This document shows positions 1 through 11,900 of a stretch of 64,000 nt of DNA, piece by piece (position 1 is the stretch's first letter; each line of letters opens with the position of its first letter). The stretch lies in the NCBI GenBank assembly GCA_947396885.1, contig OX377204.1, forward strand, positions 55,849,139 through 55,913,138. The letters run 5' to 3'. Source of the stretch: Heligmosomoides polygyrus polygyrus (taxonomy: Eukaryota; Nematoda; Chromadorea; Rhabditida; Heligmosomidae). The notes beneath the pieces were generated by a model that saw only the letters and a list, made by a program, of their open reading frames with translations, ran no database searches and was not told the DNA's origin. The translations under genes and the position numbers were made by a program.

Positions 1-306
1 AGTGCAAGCTTTTGGCAAAGCCTACACAGTTACAATCCGCACAGTCAGGGAGACATCCACACAGAATGTGCATGAACATGCCGCTTCTACGCACAAGGAA
101 CGCGTCGATCCGACAGAGCAGGAGCAAGGAGTCCATCCCCTGCATCCCACCTGCGTCTCTGGGCAGTTCACGGTCGCATTTGGTTCGCGTTTTTCGTTCC
201 CCTATCCACCACCCGGGGACGCGCCACGTGGCCCTGCGACAAGCGGCCCGAGATCCCTCTTAACAAGAGAGCTCGAAGGCTCTCTATCGAGAGAGATCCG
301 TGGAAA
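1..306 (-). mobile_element. RTE LINE copy C, 5' end only (runs off the left edge)
   Basis: The segment closely matches the 5' ends of the RTE copies at 38700-39008 and 44733-45060 (reverse-complemented relative to the latter). Shared landmarks are the CCACCCGGGG run, the inverted GAGAGAGC/GCTCTCTC block next to the terminus, and the GATCCGTGGA end. The element reads leftwards, so its coding part lies outside the window. The short open frames here are untranslated leader. A small A/T-rich stretch (aaataaataaat) follows the terminus. Confidence 0.75.
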
Positions 307-329
307 TAAATAAATGAATAAATAAAAGC

Positions 330-407
330 TAAAACTGAGGGAGCTGTGAGCATGTGACGGTTTGCGACGGACTTTTCCGTTTTGACTGTGCGGCGTGAGC
401 GAAATTG
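330..407. mobile_element. terminal fragment of the palindromic TA-flanked element family
   Basis: GCATGTGACGGTTTGCGACG and the following GC-rich tract ending in AATTG-TA match the terminal inverted repeat of the element at 3843-7107 (right end at about 7030-7107). Only this end is recognisable, so it is a truncated copy lying directly beside RTE copy C. Confidence 0.6.
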
Positions 408-409
408 TA

Positions 410-730
410 GTTTAGCAAGATGCCTCTACGATAGTTTTTCAACTCCTTGAATTCTTTTGTTAAAGACGATGCTCGAGGGCCGGGAAAAGGGTAGTCAGAT
501 GCAGCGAGGTCCGGCTCTATGCATCACCTTATGACTTTAAAGAGTCGCTGCTGCCAAATTCTGCACAACTTGTCTAGTCAGCAAGAGCGCGACTTCAAGA
601 TGTTTTGAGTGTTTTCTTATTACACGTACTGTCGTGACCAGTTCCCATGGAAGATCGTAGCTTGTAATTCAAGAAACTTTCGGACCAAACAAAGAGAAAT
701 TGGAGGATGCGGAAAAGCAAATCTGGCAAG
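410..730. other. unassigned stretch
   Basis: No convincing gene, repeat or RNA was recognised here. Confidence 0.5.
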
Positions 731-732
731 TT

Positions 733-1045
733 GTTACAACGGTGCTTTACTGCTGTCAAAACACCAGTGCCAAGCTGAATCGCCCAAATCCTTTTACCGC
801 GGTCTTCAGCTTAAGAGGCTTCAATTCAGCGGCCGGCCCCTAACCACGGGTCAACGCTGATTGGTCCCACGACATGTGGGCTTTACTTTCGATCAAGCAG
901 CGCAGGTGTTGTATTGGACTAGAGCGCCCCACCCGGTGATCAGGGGTGCAGACTCGAGTGCCGCCTGGCGCTAGAGCTTCGGTCACAACAAAGCATCGAT
1001 AAGCGCTAGGGTTTTGATCACAACAAAACGTCGTTATAACATCTT
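733..1045. mobile_element. decayed tRNA-related SINE copies, inverted pair
   Basis: A minus-oriented piece (733-790: TTACAACGGTGCTTTACTGC then GTGCCAAGCTG) is followed by a plus-oriented piece (about 856-1000: GGTCCCACGA, GATCAAGCAG, a tRNA-like block ending GCCTGGCGCTAG). A second tail, GGGTTTTGATCACAACAAAA, lies at about 1005-1040. All match parts of the better-preserved SINEs at 42485-43068 and 61671-61906. Divergence is high, so these are old copies. Confidence 0.6.
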
Positions 1046-1225
1046 ACAACCCCTGAAACAGCCAGATGAGGCTCAAAGAAATGACGTGAAATGGCAAAGC
1101 TGTTGTGCGGCAGAACAACAGTCAAATTGTCGACCACTAGCACTTATGGAGGGAAACGGAATAAAAATATTTCCATCGAGCGCAGATATAACTGGATATC
1201 ACTTTATGCTTTCAAACCTCCAAAG

Positions 1226-1549
1226 CGGCAAGTAGCGGAAATCATCCAATACCTGAACGGTTTGACGAGTTGTTCTCATGTTCATCAGCACTCCCGCTAG
1301 GGGCCGGAGTCATCAACAATTAAACCTGCGGGTACACGCGGTAGTATAATAGGCAGAGAAGCTAAGGGGTGGAGAAAGAGGTAAGAAATACTCACGATGA
1401 ACGCTTTATAGTGAGCGTCTCTTCCTCTTACACCTCGCATACCGCGGGTTTAATCGTTGATGAATACGGCCCCTAGCGGGCGTGCTGATGAACATGAGAA
1501 CAACTTGTCAAACCGTTCAGGTATTGGATGATTTCCGCTACTTGCCGCT
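1226..1549. mobile_element. inverted-repeat (foldback/MITE-like) element
   Basis: The left arm starting GCGGCAAGTAGCGGAAATCA (1226 to about 1345) and the reverse complement of the right arm (about 1435-1549) agree over roughly 115 bp at about 90 percent identity. A spacer of about 90 bp lies between them. Both arms carry GCCCGCTAGGGGCCG-like and TCATCAACRATTAAAC blocks. No coding capacity and no clear TSD were seen. Superfamily unknown. Confidence 0.7.
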
Positions 1550-1554
1550 CCTTC

Positions 1555-2880
1555 ATCCCCATCTGTAACCAGCTGCGAAAGACTTCTGAGCGATAAATTT
1601 AGATACTAATGAAATTGAGACAAAGCTGGACGAAAAGATAACTTATTGCGAAAGATCCTAAGTTCCTAAGACCTGCAGGTCCTTGGACAAGGCGAAACCC
1701 GTGAAGAAAGCAATTTGCGACTACTGGAATAGCTGGTTGGATACCATTCCTCAAACGGACAACATTTTACTCCGATCTTCTTATGCTACTTCCGGCTGCT
1801 CGGATGGAGCTGAGCCCACTTCCAAAAGTCAGGAATTCCGCTGCTCATCGGACCACATCTTGTCGCGTGGTCCGTGCCCTTGCAGAGCAAGAGAGGACGG
1901 CGCGGCACGTGCGGAACGGCAGAAATCGCGTCTGTCGCCTTCCGTGGGGAAATGATGAAGCGGCGACGTTCAGCAGTTGCACTCTTCGGTCTTCAGCCGC
2001 TCGTATCGATCACCTCATGGGGAGTTCCGGACGGCGTTTCAGGCAGGCGATCGTCGCCACGTGGAGCCGACGGCCAGCGATCGCCGGCTTCACGGCGGAC
2101 GGCGGCATTGTTCATGGCAGCCTCGACGACCCGCGGGTGCTCGCTCAGAACCGGTTCCCACTTCCTCGTTTCCCCACTGATCTTGCTGACTCCTGCAGAA
2201 CCGGTCGCTCTTCGGGAGGCTTTGCATCCGACAGCTGTTTGCTGACCGTGCTGCGGCTCTGCATCCACAGCATCCTTATCAACAGATCAATAAGCACGCC
2301 TTTTCAAGTCTGTCGGGCATCATCGCATCATAAGATGAAGTGATTCTAGAGCCGAAATGCCTTCCCCACCAATGAGGCCTGTGCTGTCAATGGCCTTCCC
2401 ACTCCGCACTGTACTCCGTCGCTGCGTGTATTCCATCCTTCGAGAAACTCCATTTCCGCAAATGTGCCACCTAAAGCGTCATCCTTTTACACCTTCACCC
2501 CAGCATATTCTTAAGAGGCTGCGTCCCGACTGCTACGTTTTGGGGATCCATGTGATGTGTCAGTCGCAGGACGATGGAGTTTACTATGCAACTGTCGCCG
2601 TTATCATTGCAACATCGCTATTTTACTGCAGGTCAGTAAAAATTCAACTTTTTAAATTAAAAAGAAGTGAAGTAATTTCTTATTTTGAATCCGTTTCGCA
2701 CTGCATATCGGCTCAACAGTGCTAGCGTTCAAACAAAATGATCGTTCCAGAAAGTAGGTTACATTCTTATTGAATATCTTACAAAACTTTAACTTTGAAC
2801 CCTATTAATATGAATGAAATTATAAAAAGATGTCCTCCCCAAGACGAGTTTACCACGAAATGCCTGCGCTCGTGGTCATT
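1555..2880. other. unassigned stretch with overlapping GC-rich open frames
   Basis: Several open frames overlap at 1683-2343 on both strands, the longest 186 codons at 1783-2343. None shows a recognised domain or a codon pattern setting it apart from the other frames. A decayed retroelement gag or other relic is possible but unsupported. The A/T-rich part from 2640 to 2880 holds nothing recognised. Confidence 0.4.
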
Positions 2881-2889
2881 TCTAATGTG

Positions 2890-3125
2890 CGCTCCAGGCT
2901 TGTAGTAAGGCGTTCAGCTTACCCGGTTCCATGCTGATACTAGCGACCGGCCCATTCCAATATGCTGAGAGACCTCGAGGATAACCTCGAGGATAACCTC
3001 GGGTGTTACGTGGGGTCAGACAGCGCCGGTGGTGTAAGGCGTAGCATCGCTGCCCGGAAAACAAAAGGTGAGGGTTCCACCCTCGCCCGACGCAGTTTTG
3101 GTCGCAGCAAAAATTCTGTAACGAC
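2890..3125 (+). mobile_element. diverged tRNA-related SINE, plus orientation
   Basis: The order of blocks is CAGCTTACCCGGTTCCATGC, then GCGCCGGTGGTGTAAGGCGT (A-box region), then GGGTTCCACCCTCGCC (degraded B-box), then GTCGCAGCAAAAATTCTGTA. This matches the reverse complement of the SINE at 42485-42768. Before the tRNA-like block sits a short direct repeat of GAGGATAACCTC (2975-3000). Confidence 0.6.
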
Positions 3126-3129
3126 CCAT

Positions 3130-3690
3130 AGCCTCTCTATCATCCGCTCAGGCTTAAGCAAATGTGTTAAAACATTTCCAATGCCGTTCTGGTTCTTGGT
3201 CTCCCTTTCAATGGTGTTAACCCTATGAAGAACCAACAAGAACCAAAAACGACCACATGCGGAGCAGGTCTGCTTTGCCCTCCAATTCATATTGAACGAG
3301 GGCAGTTTTGGCACACAGTTCGATAGGTTGAGACCTTGTAGGATATTTATTTGCTAATTGTTCTTCTTTCTCATGGTTGAGCGCATGCAGTCTAGTTCGT
3401 GCAATAAAACTCATACCTACTCTAAACCAAGATGCGAGCGTAAATAGAATTCGAAACTTCGTAGTCGTCACAGGTTGCTGAGATTTAACCTTAAAAAATC
3501 AAAGCGACTCAAGTGGCGCATTCGACGGAGGGTTTGGCTTGAGCACGCTCATCAAGTTCGAGTTTGATTCCTAGTTATCAAGTGATACATGTACGTTCTA
3601 TAGGCTCGCGCAGAGAGACTCGCATCATCTTCGAACCTCACAAGATAAATTCCTTGAGAATCCTGTGCGTTAAGTGGCTTGACATAACTC
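3130..3690. other. unassigned stretch
   Basis: No feature could be supported. Open frames on both strands overlap one another and resemble no known domain. Confidence 0.4.
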
Positions 3691-3694
3691 GCGT

Positions 3695-3840
3695 GCTTGC
3701 TGTCCGGTGTTTGCAAGCTGTTCACCCGAGTCATCCCGAATAGGAGCAGCGGAACGCTAGAAGAACGACAGCCATGCGGACAAGCAGGATTTCGGAGAGG
3801 ATCCCAATCCACATACACACCATTTCGAAGGTTATCGAGG
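3695..3840 (+). pseudogene. RTE reverse-transcriptase fragment, left half of copy D
   Basis: The frame reads CKLFTRVIPNRSSGTLEE then RQPCGQAGFRRG, which is the reverse-transcriptase block seen intact at 47060-47190 in copy B (CEQSGFRRGFSTIHHIHTI). It stops at 3840, where a TA-flanked palindromic element begins. The rest of the copy resumes at 7110. Frameshifts are already present. Confidence 0.8.
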
Positions 3841-3842
3841 TA

Positions 3843-6800
3843 CAATACGGCCCGCGTCGCGCTGTCAAAAAGATGGTTTGCGACGGAAAAATCCGTCGCA
3901 AACCGTCACATGCTCATAACTTCTTCAATTTATAGTTGTTTGAAAAACTGTTGGTACCGTTCGATTTGACTCTTCGAGATCTACACAAACATATATAAAA
4001 CTTTACCAGACCACCGTGTTTTCGGCGTGGGTGGCCTAAAAAATAACCACAGCACGCTTTTGCGATTACCTTATTTTCCAGGACGCGCATGTGACGGGCA
4101 GTGTTTTCGGAGTATCTCAAACATGGCGTAGCAGTCCGCTGTCATGTCAGGAATGCTCCGAGAGTGCGCCGTGCACAATGCTTACAGGATCGAACCTATC
4201 AATCGAATGGGTGGAAGCATGTCCACTGGGTTTCTATCTTCGTTTAATGGAAAATGTAAACCCTTCAACACTATCTTGCATCGTTTGGAGAATTTTATAA
4301 GAAATTTCCGACCGTCATTCTTAGGATGTGCTCCAGTCAGTCCGACGAGCCTTCGGAGTGCACACAATGCATATAGGGTCGAACCTATCAATCGAGTGAC
4401 CGGAAGCGGCTCAAATGTCGTGCTAAACAGCAAAGCTTGCCCTCTTTAAGTGCTTTAGTAGACATACTGACAGCAGCTTATACAAATGAAGAGGTTTTAT
4501 GGGGCGAAACGGGAGAGTTCGCCGTGCACTCTGCATATACGATAGAACCGTTTGAAATTATATTAAATTAGTAATTTCCGCCCGCTCTTCTCAGGAATTA
4601 CTGTACTCTGTCTCGGCAAGACTTTAGAGTACGCCGTGAACAATGCATACAGAATAGAACCTATCAATCGAGTGAGGCGACCACTCGCAAATGCACGCGC
4701 GGGCGAGTTCGTAGCGCAATAACTCGGTCAAGTTCGAATCGCTTCGGCTGCAAGGCAGTAAAACGTTCTTTTGGTCCACCGAAATCGAAAAAAAACGAAT
4801 TTTTTCCGATTTCGGTGGACCACTGCGGGAAGACGCGGTGAGCTAACGGTCTACAAATGCGCCGGCGAGCAGAACACTTAAGGTGCTTTAAGGCTATATG
4901 CTCGCAACTTCTCAGCCGTCCATGCTGCCTTAGCCTCAGCTGCCATTTTAGAGCGGCGGGAGCTAGCGGTTAGAGTTTCTTTCGCTCGTACCCGCTCAGA
5001 TTTGGGTTTTCGACATTCGCAATGGTACCGTTCCGTTCAGCACGAGAAGCGCTATCGAACGGTATCAATATCGACCGATTTTGAAAATAGCGATCTTTTG
5101 ACAGTTTCGCACCGAGGACGAGACCGCTCGAGGCCGCGGCAGAGAGACGATGACGCCATCGACAATCGATACCTTCGAATTGAGCCATTCGATAGAGCTT
5201 TTCATGCTGAATTGAAAGGTGTTATTGAGGGTAGGAAGAACTGTAATCTGGGCGAAGAGCGAGGGGAACATCGACCGTTGTTGTCCTGAATTGCACACGT
5301 AAGCGTATTCTGAGCGCGATAACTCTGTCTAGTGTGAACCTTTCCGGTTGCAGATTGTGCGCAGCTCCGGCAGCAAAATGTTCTAGCAACTCGCTGAAAC
5401 ACAGCGATGTAGCCTATGACTGGACAAAGTTACAGCAGTGCGAAAATGCAGCTCAGCCCTGTGGGACACGATTTTTTACAAATTCAGTCGACCCCTGTGG
5501 GAAGACGTAGAGAGTTAACGGGCTATAAATGCGCAGGCGAGCAGAACTCTTAAGTTTCTTTACGACGACGTGCTCACAGCTCCCTCTCTGATTAAATCGC
5601 CTTAGCACCAGCTGTCATTTTAGGGTTTTCGCGTTTGAAGCTTCTTGCGCCATGATTCGCCCACATTTGCGTTTTCAACACCCGCAATAACATCATCAGC
5701 TTCACCACGAAAAGCTGTATCGAACGATGTCAATCTCCACCTATTTCAGAAAAATCGATTTTCTGACAACGTCCCATCGAGGATCGGGGCGCTCCAGGAC
5801 GAGCGTGCCCTGGCGATGACGTCATCGAAAATCATATTTTCGAAATGGGCAAATGTTTTTGTCCACAATCTCTAGGAGTTATTTGGGGCGCTGATTACGA
5901 TCCTGACGTTCGTTTTTGAAAATTCCGCCGATTTTGGTAGGTTTTGGACTCTTTTCTGGATAATTGAGGTGGTTGGGTCAGGAACACCGATTTTGCTCAA
6001 ACTTCGTATAGGGACAGGGACTTATTCGGGGTGCCGAACGCGATGTCGAAGTTCATTTGGACGATTACGGCAGGAGATCGCCCATACCGATATTTGATAA
6101 TGATCGGTGATCATGACCCGACCACCCTCAAAAGGGAAATAACCTACTGAAATCTGCGGAATTTTCAAAAACAGACGTCGGATCCGTAATCAGCGCCTCA
6201 AATAACCGCCCAGATGATTTTGCACGAAGTTTGCATGAGGAAAGGTTTCCAATTTCAAAAATATCGGTTTTCAATGACGTCATCGTCCGCGCAGGCTCAG
6301 CCTAGGGCACGAAGCACTCGAAGGGAAATTGTCAAAAAATCGCTTTTGTCGAGAGTGACACCATTCGATAGAGCTTTTCGTTATGAACAAAACGGTATTA
6401 CGGTGAGTGTCCAAAACCCAAATATGGGCAGTAAGAGGGCAGGAAACCTCAACCGCTAAGCCCGCCGCCCTCAAATGGCAGATGGGGCTAAGGCAGTTTA
6501 GGCAGCTGGGGAGTTGCGAGCATATCGTCTTAAAGCACCTTGGTTGCTCTGATCTCCTACGCATTTGCATGCCGTTGGCTCGCCGTGTCTTCCCGCCGTG
6601 GTCGGCCGAAATCGGAAAAAACTGGGTCGCACAAGTCGCCTCACATGCATATTCGTAATTTAGTCCATTCATGAGCTACGCCGTTGTACTTTGGAGAACG
6701 TCAAGGACCTCGTCCGCGCGTACATTTGCAAGCTGTCGCCCCACTCGATTGATAGGTTATATTCTATATGCATTGTTCACAGCGCAGTCTCGGAGCATTC

Positions 6801-7107
6801 CTGACATGACAGCGCACAGGCAACGTACGCCATGCTTGAGATACTCCGAAAAACTGCACGTCACATGCACGTCCTAGAAAATAAGGTGCTCTAATCGCAA
6901 AAGCGTGCCGCTGTTATTTTTTTAGGCCACCCACAGCGAAAACGCGGTGGTCTGGTAAAGTTTTATATATGTTTGTGTAGATCTCGAAGAGAAAATCGAA
7001 CGGTATCAACAGTTTTTCAAATAACTCAAAATTGAAGAAGTTAGGAGCATGTGACGGTTTGCAACGGATTTTTCCGTCTTTTTGACCGCGCGACGCGGGC
7101 GGTATTG
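3843..7107. mobile_element. giant palindromic TIR element (Tc1/mariner-type TA TSD), copy 1
   Basis: The element starts TA-CAATACGGCCCGCG and ends CGGGCGGTATTG-TA, giving a TA duplication at 3841-3842 and 7108-7109. The outer ~370 bp (to about 4210; from about 6740) are clear inverted repeats, including ATCTACACAAACATATATAA and GTGGGTGGCCTAAAAAA-type blocks in both arms. The inner sequence is also largely self-complementary: blocks around 5880-5945 recur inverted at 6135-6220, and the 5000-5240 region resembles 6210-6450 inverted. No transposase frame is present, so it is non-autonomous at 3265 bp. It sits inside RTE copy D. The copy at 25248-33487 belongs to the same family. Confidence 0.85.
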
Positions 7108-7109
7108 TA

Positions 7110-7975
7110 AAACGTCATGCGCAGTCTAAAATGGGGAGACATGGGGTAGCCCGCCGGCAGCTACGTATCTGCACCATCTTCACTTCTCTGACGACATCGT
7201 GATCATAACACCAAGCCTTAACTAGGCAGAGGAAATGCTGGCCAACTTCGATCGTGTATGTGCGAACGTTGGGCTGCAGCGAATCTTACCAGGACGATGC
7301 TTATAAGAAACGGATCAGTTTCTGATGCACCGTTCTCGCTTAGCGGAGTGATAATCTCCTAATGGTCCAGCTATATGTATTAAGCTCGTGAAGCCAACAT
7401 GGCAAAGGTTTGGTGAGCAGCTTGGGGAGCTTTCAAGAGCGTCGAAGAAGTCGTGAAGAAGATGAAGAACTCCGACTCGGTGCCCACCTTCTCCACTCCA
7501 CCGTTCCTCCTGCCCTAACATACGCCTCAGAGACCTGGACTATACGAAAGCAAGATGAACACACGATCAGCGTCGCGCAGCATGGAAACGAGAGGACGGT
7601 GCTCGGAGTGACGCGACTCACGCAAGTGAGAGAAGACTTCCGGAGCTTCGACCATCTTCGACATTCGAAGATCAGAGACGCTGTCGCATGGGACAAGTCG
7701 TCGAAATTTAGGTGGGCCGACCACATAATGCGCTTCGCAGACACCCGCTGGACGAGAGCCGTCGCCGAGTGGATTCCGCGGGATGTCAAGAGAACACCAG
7801 GACACCCACTGGACGGATTTCATTTTGAAAGTCCGGAACAAGCAATTAGGTGGTGCTCGTGTCTTTTGAGCAAAGAGGATTCATGGAAGCACTCAGGCAC
7901 GCGACGACAATAGAGACGTTGCTGGCGCCCGGTAAAACAACTCGATGGTCAACGGAATGACAGGCGATACAGGCG
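7110..7975 (+). pseudogene. RTE reverse-transcriptase C-terminal relic, right half of copy D
   Basis: It resumes at AAACGTCATGCGC, equivalent to 47455 in copy B, so about 265 bp of the RTE is missing relative to the left half. The best frame (about 7480-7800) reads LTYASETWTIRKQDEHTISV, VLGVTRLTQVRE, MRFADTRWTRAV and IPRDVKRTPG, the C-terminal domain of this RTE family. It ends with the same GACAGGCGATACAGGCGAT-type tail as the other copies. Stops and frameshifts make it non-functional. Confidence 0.85.
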
Positions 7976-8317
7976 ATCTGATTCTAAATGCACTCTCCTC
8001 TTGCTATAAGGCGTTTGAAGGGACCGGAGAAAATCCGCGTTATAACAGGAGTAACGCGTCCTAACCGCCACTGACCTTTATTAGACTCTTCTACGCGTAG
8101 CTTTACTCAGAATCGCATGCAATGGCTAAATCTGGCTACGATAATGAACTAGTGACCATGAGGAGAGGGTGAAGACAATTAACATCTTGAGATTATTAAT
8201 GAAGTCCTGTTCTCAGAGATACCCTCCGCTATATGCATAAGTATGACAGATATGTGTGGGAACGAGTACCGGAGGAAGGTTAGAAGTGATCAACAAAAAA
8301 CCGTGTAACCTGAGGTT

Positions 8318-8650
8318 ACAATATCTTTTGCCACCATCACAACTCCTGCCCCAGGCGGAACATGAATCCGCACGCTCTACCTTCCAGGCAGGATGTTAAG
8401 CCCTCCCCCGCACTCTTCTGCGGCGAGCGGCGGGCGGCAGACGGCGGAAACGATGAGTCATGCTGTTAAATCGCGCGCCGCATCCACCATATCCTCGTTG
8501 CTGCGACCTCTCAGCACTTCCACGATGTCGGGATGTTGAAAACAACAAACAGCGCTGTTGCAGTGTTGCTATAATTCTGCCAGGAGAGCGGAGGGTGCAG
8601 GTACAAGCTCTGGCGCGAGAATTCTGATTGCAACAAAACATCATGTGACA
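8318..8650. mobile_element. decayed SINE copies, second inverted pair
   Basis: A minus-oriented piece (8318-8400: CCAGGCGGAACATGAATCCG, then GCTCTACC) is followed by a plus-oriented piece (about 8520-8650: GTTGCAGTGTTGCTATAATT, then TCTGGCGCGAGAATTCTGAT and GCAACAAAACATC). Both match the tRNA-like block and tail of the SINE at 42485-42768. Confidence 0.55.
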
Positions 8651-8910
8651 GCACATAACCCTCTATACCAGCCGGTCTAGACTTGAAGGAAATGAGTAGG
8701 ACATTGCGATCTGCTGAGAAATTAGTTCGATTGGAAGTTTACGACACATGTTTCAAGGAATGTCAAGTACAAAATGTTCCTTATCCAGTTGTAGATGCTG
8801 AAGACGATGCGACATTTATTCGCTAATTCCGAGCCAAACAATGGAAGTAGTCAAAATTTCACTTTCAAGGTGAAGAACATTGCAACCTTCATCTAACTAC
8901 ACTTGTTTAG

Positions 8911-11900
8911 GAAGTACATCAGAGGTGATAGGTTCGAGGAAGACGTACGAGCAGACGGAAAGATCGTTGCAGTCACGGGTGCGAACTCAGGCATTGGTAA
9001 GTGCTACTGCTATACTGCAATTTGCATGCGTAGTTTCAGCTCTCTCTCTGCTTCTAGAACGTTACTCCAAAGGTTGTTCGAGGTACCCTATGGTAATTTT
9101 TTACCCTTGTTACCTTTACAGCGACGCAGAAAGTGACCGTCTAGAGGAAGTCAAGTAGTTGTCAGATTCTAGTATTCACTGAATAGTTCCACAAATCAAC
9201 GCAGGGCCAGTGCCTGCGTCAATGATCCGGCGGATAGCGGGAAGCGGAGCCTTCCCGCTGTCGCCGGTGCGGGGAGCAATTGTACCTTTGTCTTCTGGAA
9301 AAGAAACTCGAATTTTCGAATGACCGAATGTACTCGGTTTTCTAAAATATCGAATTTCGAAAATCTCGTCGAATGTTGTTTGGTTTTCAAATAGTCAAAT
9401 ATTTGAAAAATTATTTATGAACACGGCGCGAAAGACTTTGATGGCCTTGACTTTTAAGAAGGCTGATAAAGCTAGCAAGAGCAATTCGTTTCTAATAGCA
9501 TAAAAGCGTTGGGAACAGAGTGAAAAAAGTAGCAAGTGAAATCTAAACCTCTGCTGAATCACACATTTCTCGAAATATTTTAGATTTTCTGATTTTAACA
9601 ATTACCGACTAGTGGTGCTATATGGATTACTTATCCAGTGTCTTCTCGGTATTCGCGTAGAAGTAGAAAACATCGCGCATCCCATACTGGGATATTTATT
9701 TATTTATTTATATGCTACGTCACTGAGGGGTGTGCTGAGAACTTTAGCAATAAAAGACAAGGTTAGTAGGAACAGAGCACCGAGCTAAAAAGGAAAAATA
9801 AACTTAACAAGAAAAACCAACAATTCCAAGTTATGGTTAATGGTAATACAACATTCGAAATATTAGCAAGGGGCCAACCTAATGCGCGTTCTGAGTGGTA
9901 AGAATTGCTCTCAGTCGATCCAACGGTAAAAAACTATATTTGTATATAGATTCTACAAAAAACAATTTCAACCGGAGTAAGCTTAAATGCGACGATACAG
10001 TACCGCGCATGTCTTTTGGTCACTTCCCGAAAAAGCCGCTTTGGAGCGTTCCAAAGCGGCTTTTTCGGGAATTGACCAAAAGACATGCGCGGTACTGTAG
10101 CTGCAAAGGGTGAAAGTTCTTTGGAGCATTCTACTACATCACGGAAAACGCATAGCAGTCATATGAGCCAAACCGCTATCTATAGGAAGATGAACACCGG
10201 GATTACGAGAGAAAATGCCCGAACCGCACCGCGTCTGTTTCGGTGCGAGAAAATGCCCGCAACCAGGGGAGAAAATGCCCGCGACCAGGGGAGAAAATGC
10301 CCGCAACCAGGGGAGAAAATATCTGTGGCCACTGATCGGTTTTAGATAGTGTCCACTACAACAACCACTACAACAACACATATGGTAATCATGTGGGCAG
10401 GGATACGGTATTTTTCTTATGCTGTCGAGTAGGGGGCATGAGAAATCTTGGGCATGGCAACTGAAACTGTGGCACCATCACTAGCATTCTCTAGCAGACT
10501 TGATGGCCTTACCGTGATAGAGAAGCTTTGGAGAATACGAGGAAGGATTCTCGTTACACAGTTAACAGGCATGCTGAACGGTTAAATTAGTACCAACGGT
10601 GTTTTTTGTGAAAAGAACACTTGAAAACACTGAAAGGAACGAAAGAAGCGTTTCCGCCCAGACCTCATTTTCTAGAACGTAAAACTAGAAAACGAGCACA
10701 TCAACGGAACCTGGTAACTTAGAATCATTTTCAGAAGCATTGAGCTGCGGAACTTTAGCCTACCTCAACTTTTGAGTTTGTTTTTAAGCCACATGAACTC
10801 CACATGGAGTGAACAGTAAGGTACATACACTTCAAAGTCGGAGAAGTAGAAAATGAAAAAAAAATGTCAGAACCTATTTGGGAAATTATTTACAAATTGG
10901 TTTTTAGGTTTTTCTGAGGTCTTACTTAGTCTTTCTTATGAAGTCTTCATTTTTGACCAATCATTTCCTTCTTTACTAAAACAGGATTTGAACATAGACA
11001 TTTCAACATTCATTGCTTTTCAAGTGATTTTCATCTGATACACCGTTGGTATCATAAATACTTGTTGTGTTCTGTTTTATTAAAGTTATTCTCAGTATAG
11101 GATTTCTATTTTGATTCGCTTTGTTGCTGTTTTTCTGATATTTCCACATATCTTAATAAAGGATTTAAATATCTGAATGGTTAGTTGCAACATAGGTTTT
11201 ACCAAAAACGCTATTGAAATGATCAGAACCTACGGCGTAGCACCTCGCCAAAAATCTTTCAAGCCACCTTCTCGAAGTATAGAGTGTTTTTCGAACATGA
11301 AGTTTTGCGATAAACTTCTTATTAGAGTTTTGGTACGAATGAAACGTCGCTGATACGTCCGGTTAAGGCTCTTTTACGGTTTTTTCCACAGTTTCAAACT
11401 TTTCTTAGTTTCCTATGTGGTGACTACCGCTCAAAGTTGTTTTCTTTTTTACGGCGCTTTTGCTATTCACCGCATGATGGTGTGCTATAGGTTCCTCTCG
11501 TCGACCCGGGAATTTTCTCCCCTGATCGCGGGTATTTTCTCCCTTTGTTGCGGGCATTTTCTCCTCTGGTTGCGGGCATTTTCTCCCTTGGCCGCGGGCG
11601 TTTTTTCCCTGGTTGCGGGCATTTTCTCCCCTGGCCGCGGGCATTTTCTCCCTATTTCGGGCATTTTCTCCGCACGCAACGCGCGTCGCGAGATTCGGGC
11701 ATTTTCTCCGTAGACCGAACACCGGCCGGAGTAGCTTTCAAAGCGGCAATGTATTTTGCGGTATAGTTTGCGATCCTGGTCTCCCAGGGCATGCACCACC
11801 AGGCGGACTCCGTATCTTAGGAGTCTCATTATACAGGTACGCACCCGGTGGCGGCCCGGAGACATACGAATCTCAAAAGTGAGACAACTAGATAGGAAAC

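Noticed and set aside
1783..2343. 186-codon gene
   Set aside because: Four overlapping frames on both strands are open in the same GC-rich tract and none has recognisable homology; kept only as an unassigned stretch.
8692..8826. First SDR exon beginning ATG AGT AGG
   Set aside because: The 44-codon frame ends in a stop before any donor and encodes no membrane anchor.
11510..11710. CRISPR-like array
   Set aside because: Units of GGGCATTTTCTCCC with short linkers are a tandem minisatellite in a foldback TIR; spacers are neither unique nor of constant length, and the context is eukaryotic.
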